Source of the DNA: an uncultured Blautia sp.
GTDB taxonomy: Bacteria; Bacillota; Clostridia; Lachnospirales; Lachnospiraceae
Reading direction: 5' to 3'
NCBI GenBank assembly: GCA_934437695.1
Contig: CAKSAW010000079.1
Span: forward strand, 1 to 5,267
Length of the DNA: 5,267 nt
Shown: piece by piece, positions 5,255 through 5,267 of the stretch
Numbering within the stretch: position 1 is the first letter of the stretch
How the letters are laid out: each line of letters starts with the position of its first letter
Translations under genes and position numbers: made by a program
Notes under the pieces: generated by a model
Told to the model about the DNA's origin: nothing
The model's input: only the letters and a program-made list of their open reading frames with translations
The model's database searches: none

Positions 5255-5267
5255 AGGAAATATGTAT
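5255..5267 (+). CDS. Possible start of a downstream gene, cut by the window edge
   Basis: ATG 5262-5264 follows AGGAAA (5255-5260) at short spacing, with GAGG (5245-5248) further back. Only two codons are visible (Met-Tyr), so identity cannot be judged. A pilT, pilC or pilin gene would be expected by analogy with other pilus operons; this is inference. Confidence 0.2.

Overview
The window looks like chromosomal DNA of an anaerobic gut Firmicute, most likely a Lachnospiraceae member (Blautia/Ruminococcus/Dorea-like). This is inferred from moderate-to-low GC, purine-rich Shine-Dalgarno sites, a UUG start, extended TGn -10 promoters, and a clostridial-style secreted NlpC/P60 protein with DPTPxPx repeats. 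No rRNA, tRNA, CRISPR array, insertion sequence or phage gene is visible. All supported genes lie on the + strand.

Layout. (1) 16-225 is a small 69-residue protein of unknown function whose frame is open to the left edge. (2) A promoter (247-275) and an ~80-nt leader precede a UUG-started, cytosolic zinc-dependent phospholipase C-like protein (360-947), which ends at an intrinsic terminator (978-1010). (3) A 316-bp gap carries that terminator and an extended -10 promoter (1150-1178) for a 633-residue secreted C40 (NlpC/P60) cell-wall peptidase (1264-3165). That protein has a signal peptide, a Pro/Thr/Asp heptad repeat, a small helical segment, a poorly characterised central domain, a Cys-His-His catalytic domain and a Ser/Thr-rich tail. 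A strong terminator follows (3170-3198). (4) A consensus-like promoter (3325-3353) drives a potentially highly folded leader and then a PilB/GspE-type pilus-assembly ATPase (3421-5154, true start probably a little downstream) with a c-di-GMP-binding MshEN-type N-terminus. The last 113 bp hold a short tandem repeat and a hairpin without a T-tract, consistent with the interior of a pilus operon continuing to the right.

How they relate. The first three genes appear to be separate or loosely linked transcription units, each with its own promoter and/or terminator. The peptidase and pilus ATPase are both envelope functions but are separated by a terminator and promoter. The pilB gene is probably the first gene of a type IV pilus (or pilus-like secretion) operon.

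The least explained part is the pilB leader. A perfect GGAGG directly abuts the ATG of a 30-codon upstream frame, no candidate pilB start has a good Shine-Dalgarno, and an 11-bp long-range inverted repeat (3380-3391 with 3433-3443) encloses two mutually exclusive hairpins. I do not recognise it as a known riboswitch class. It is the best candidate here for an undescribed RNA regulatory element, but this is inference from one sequence.
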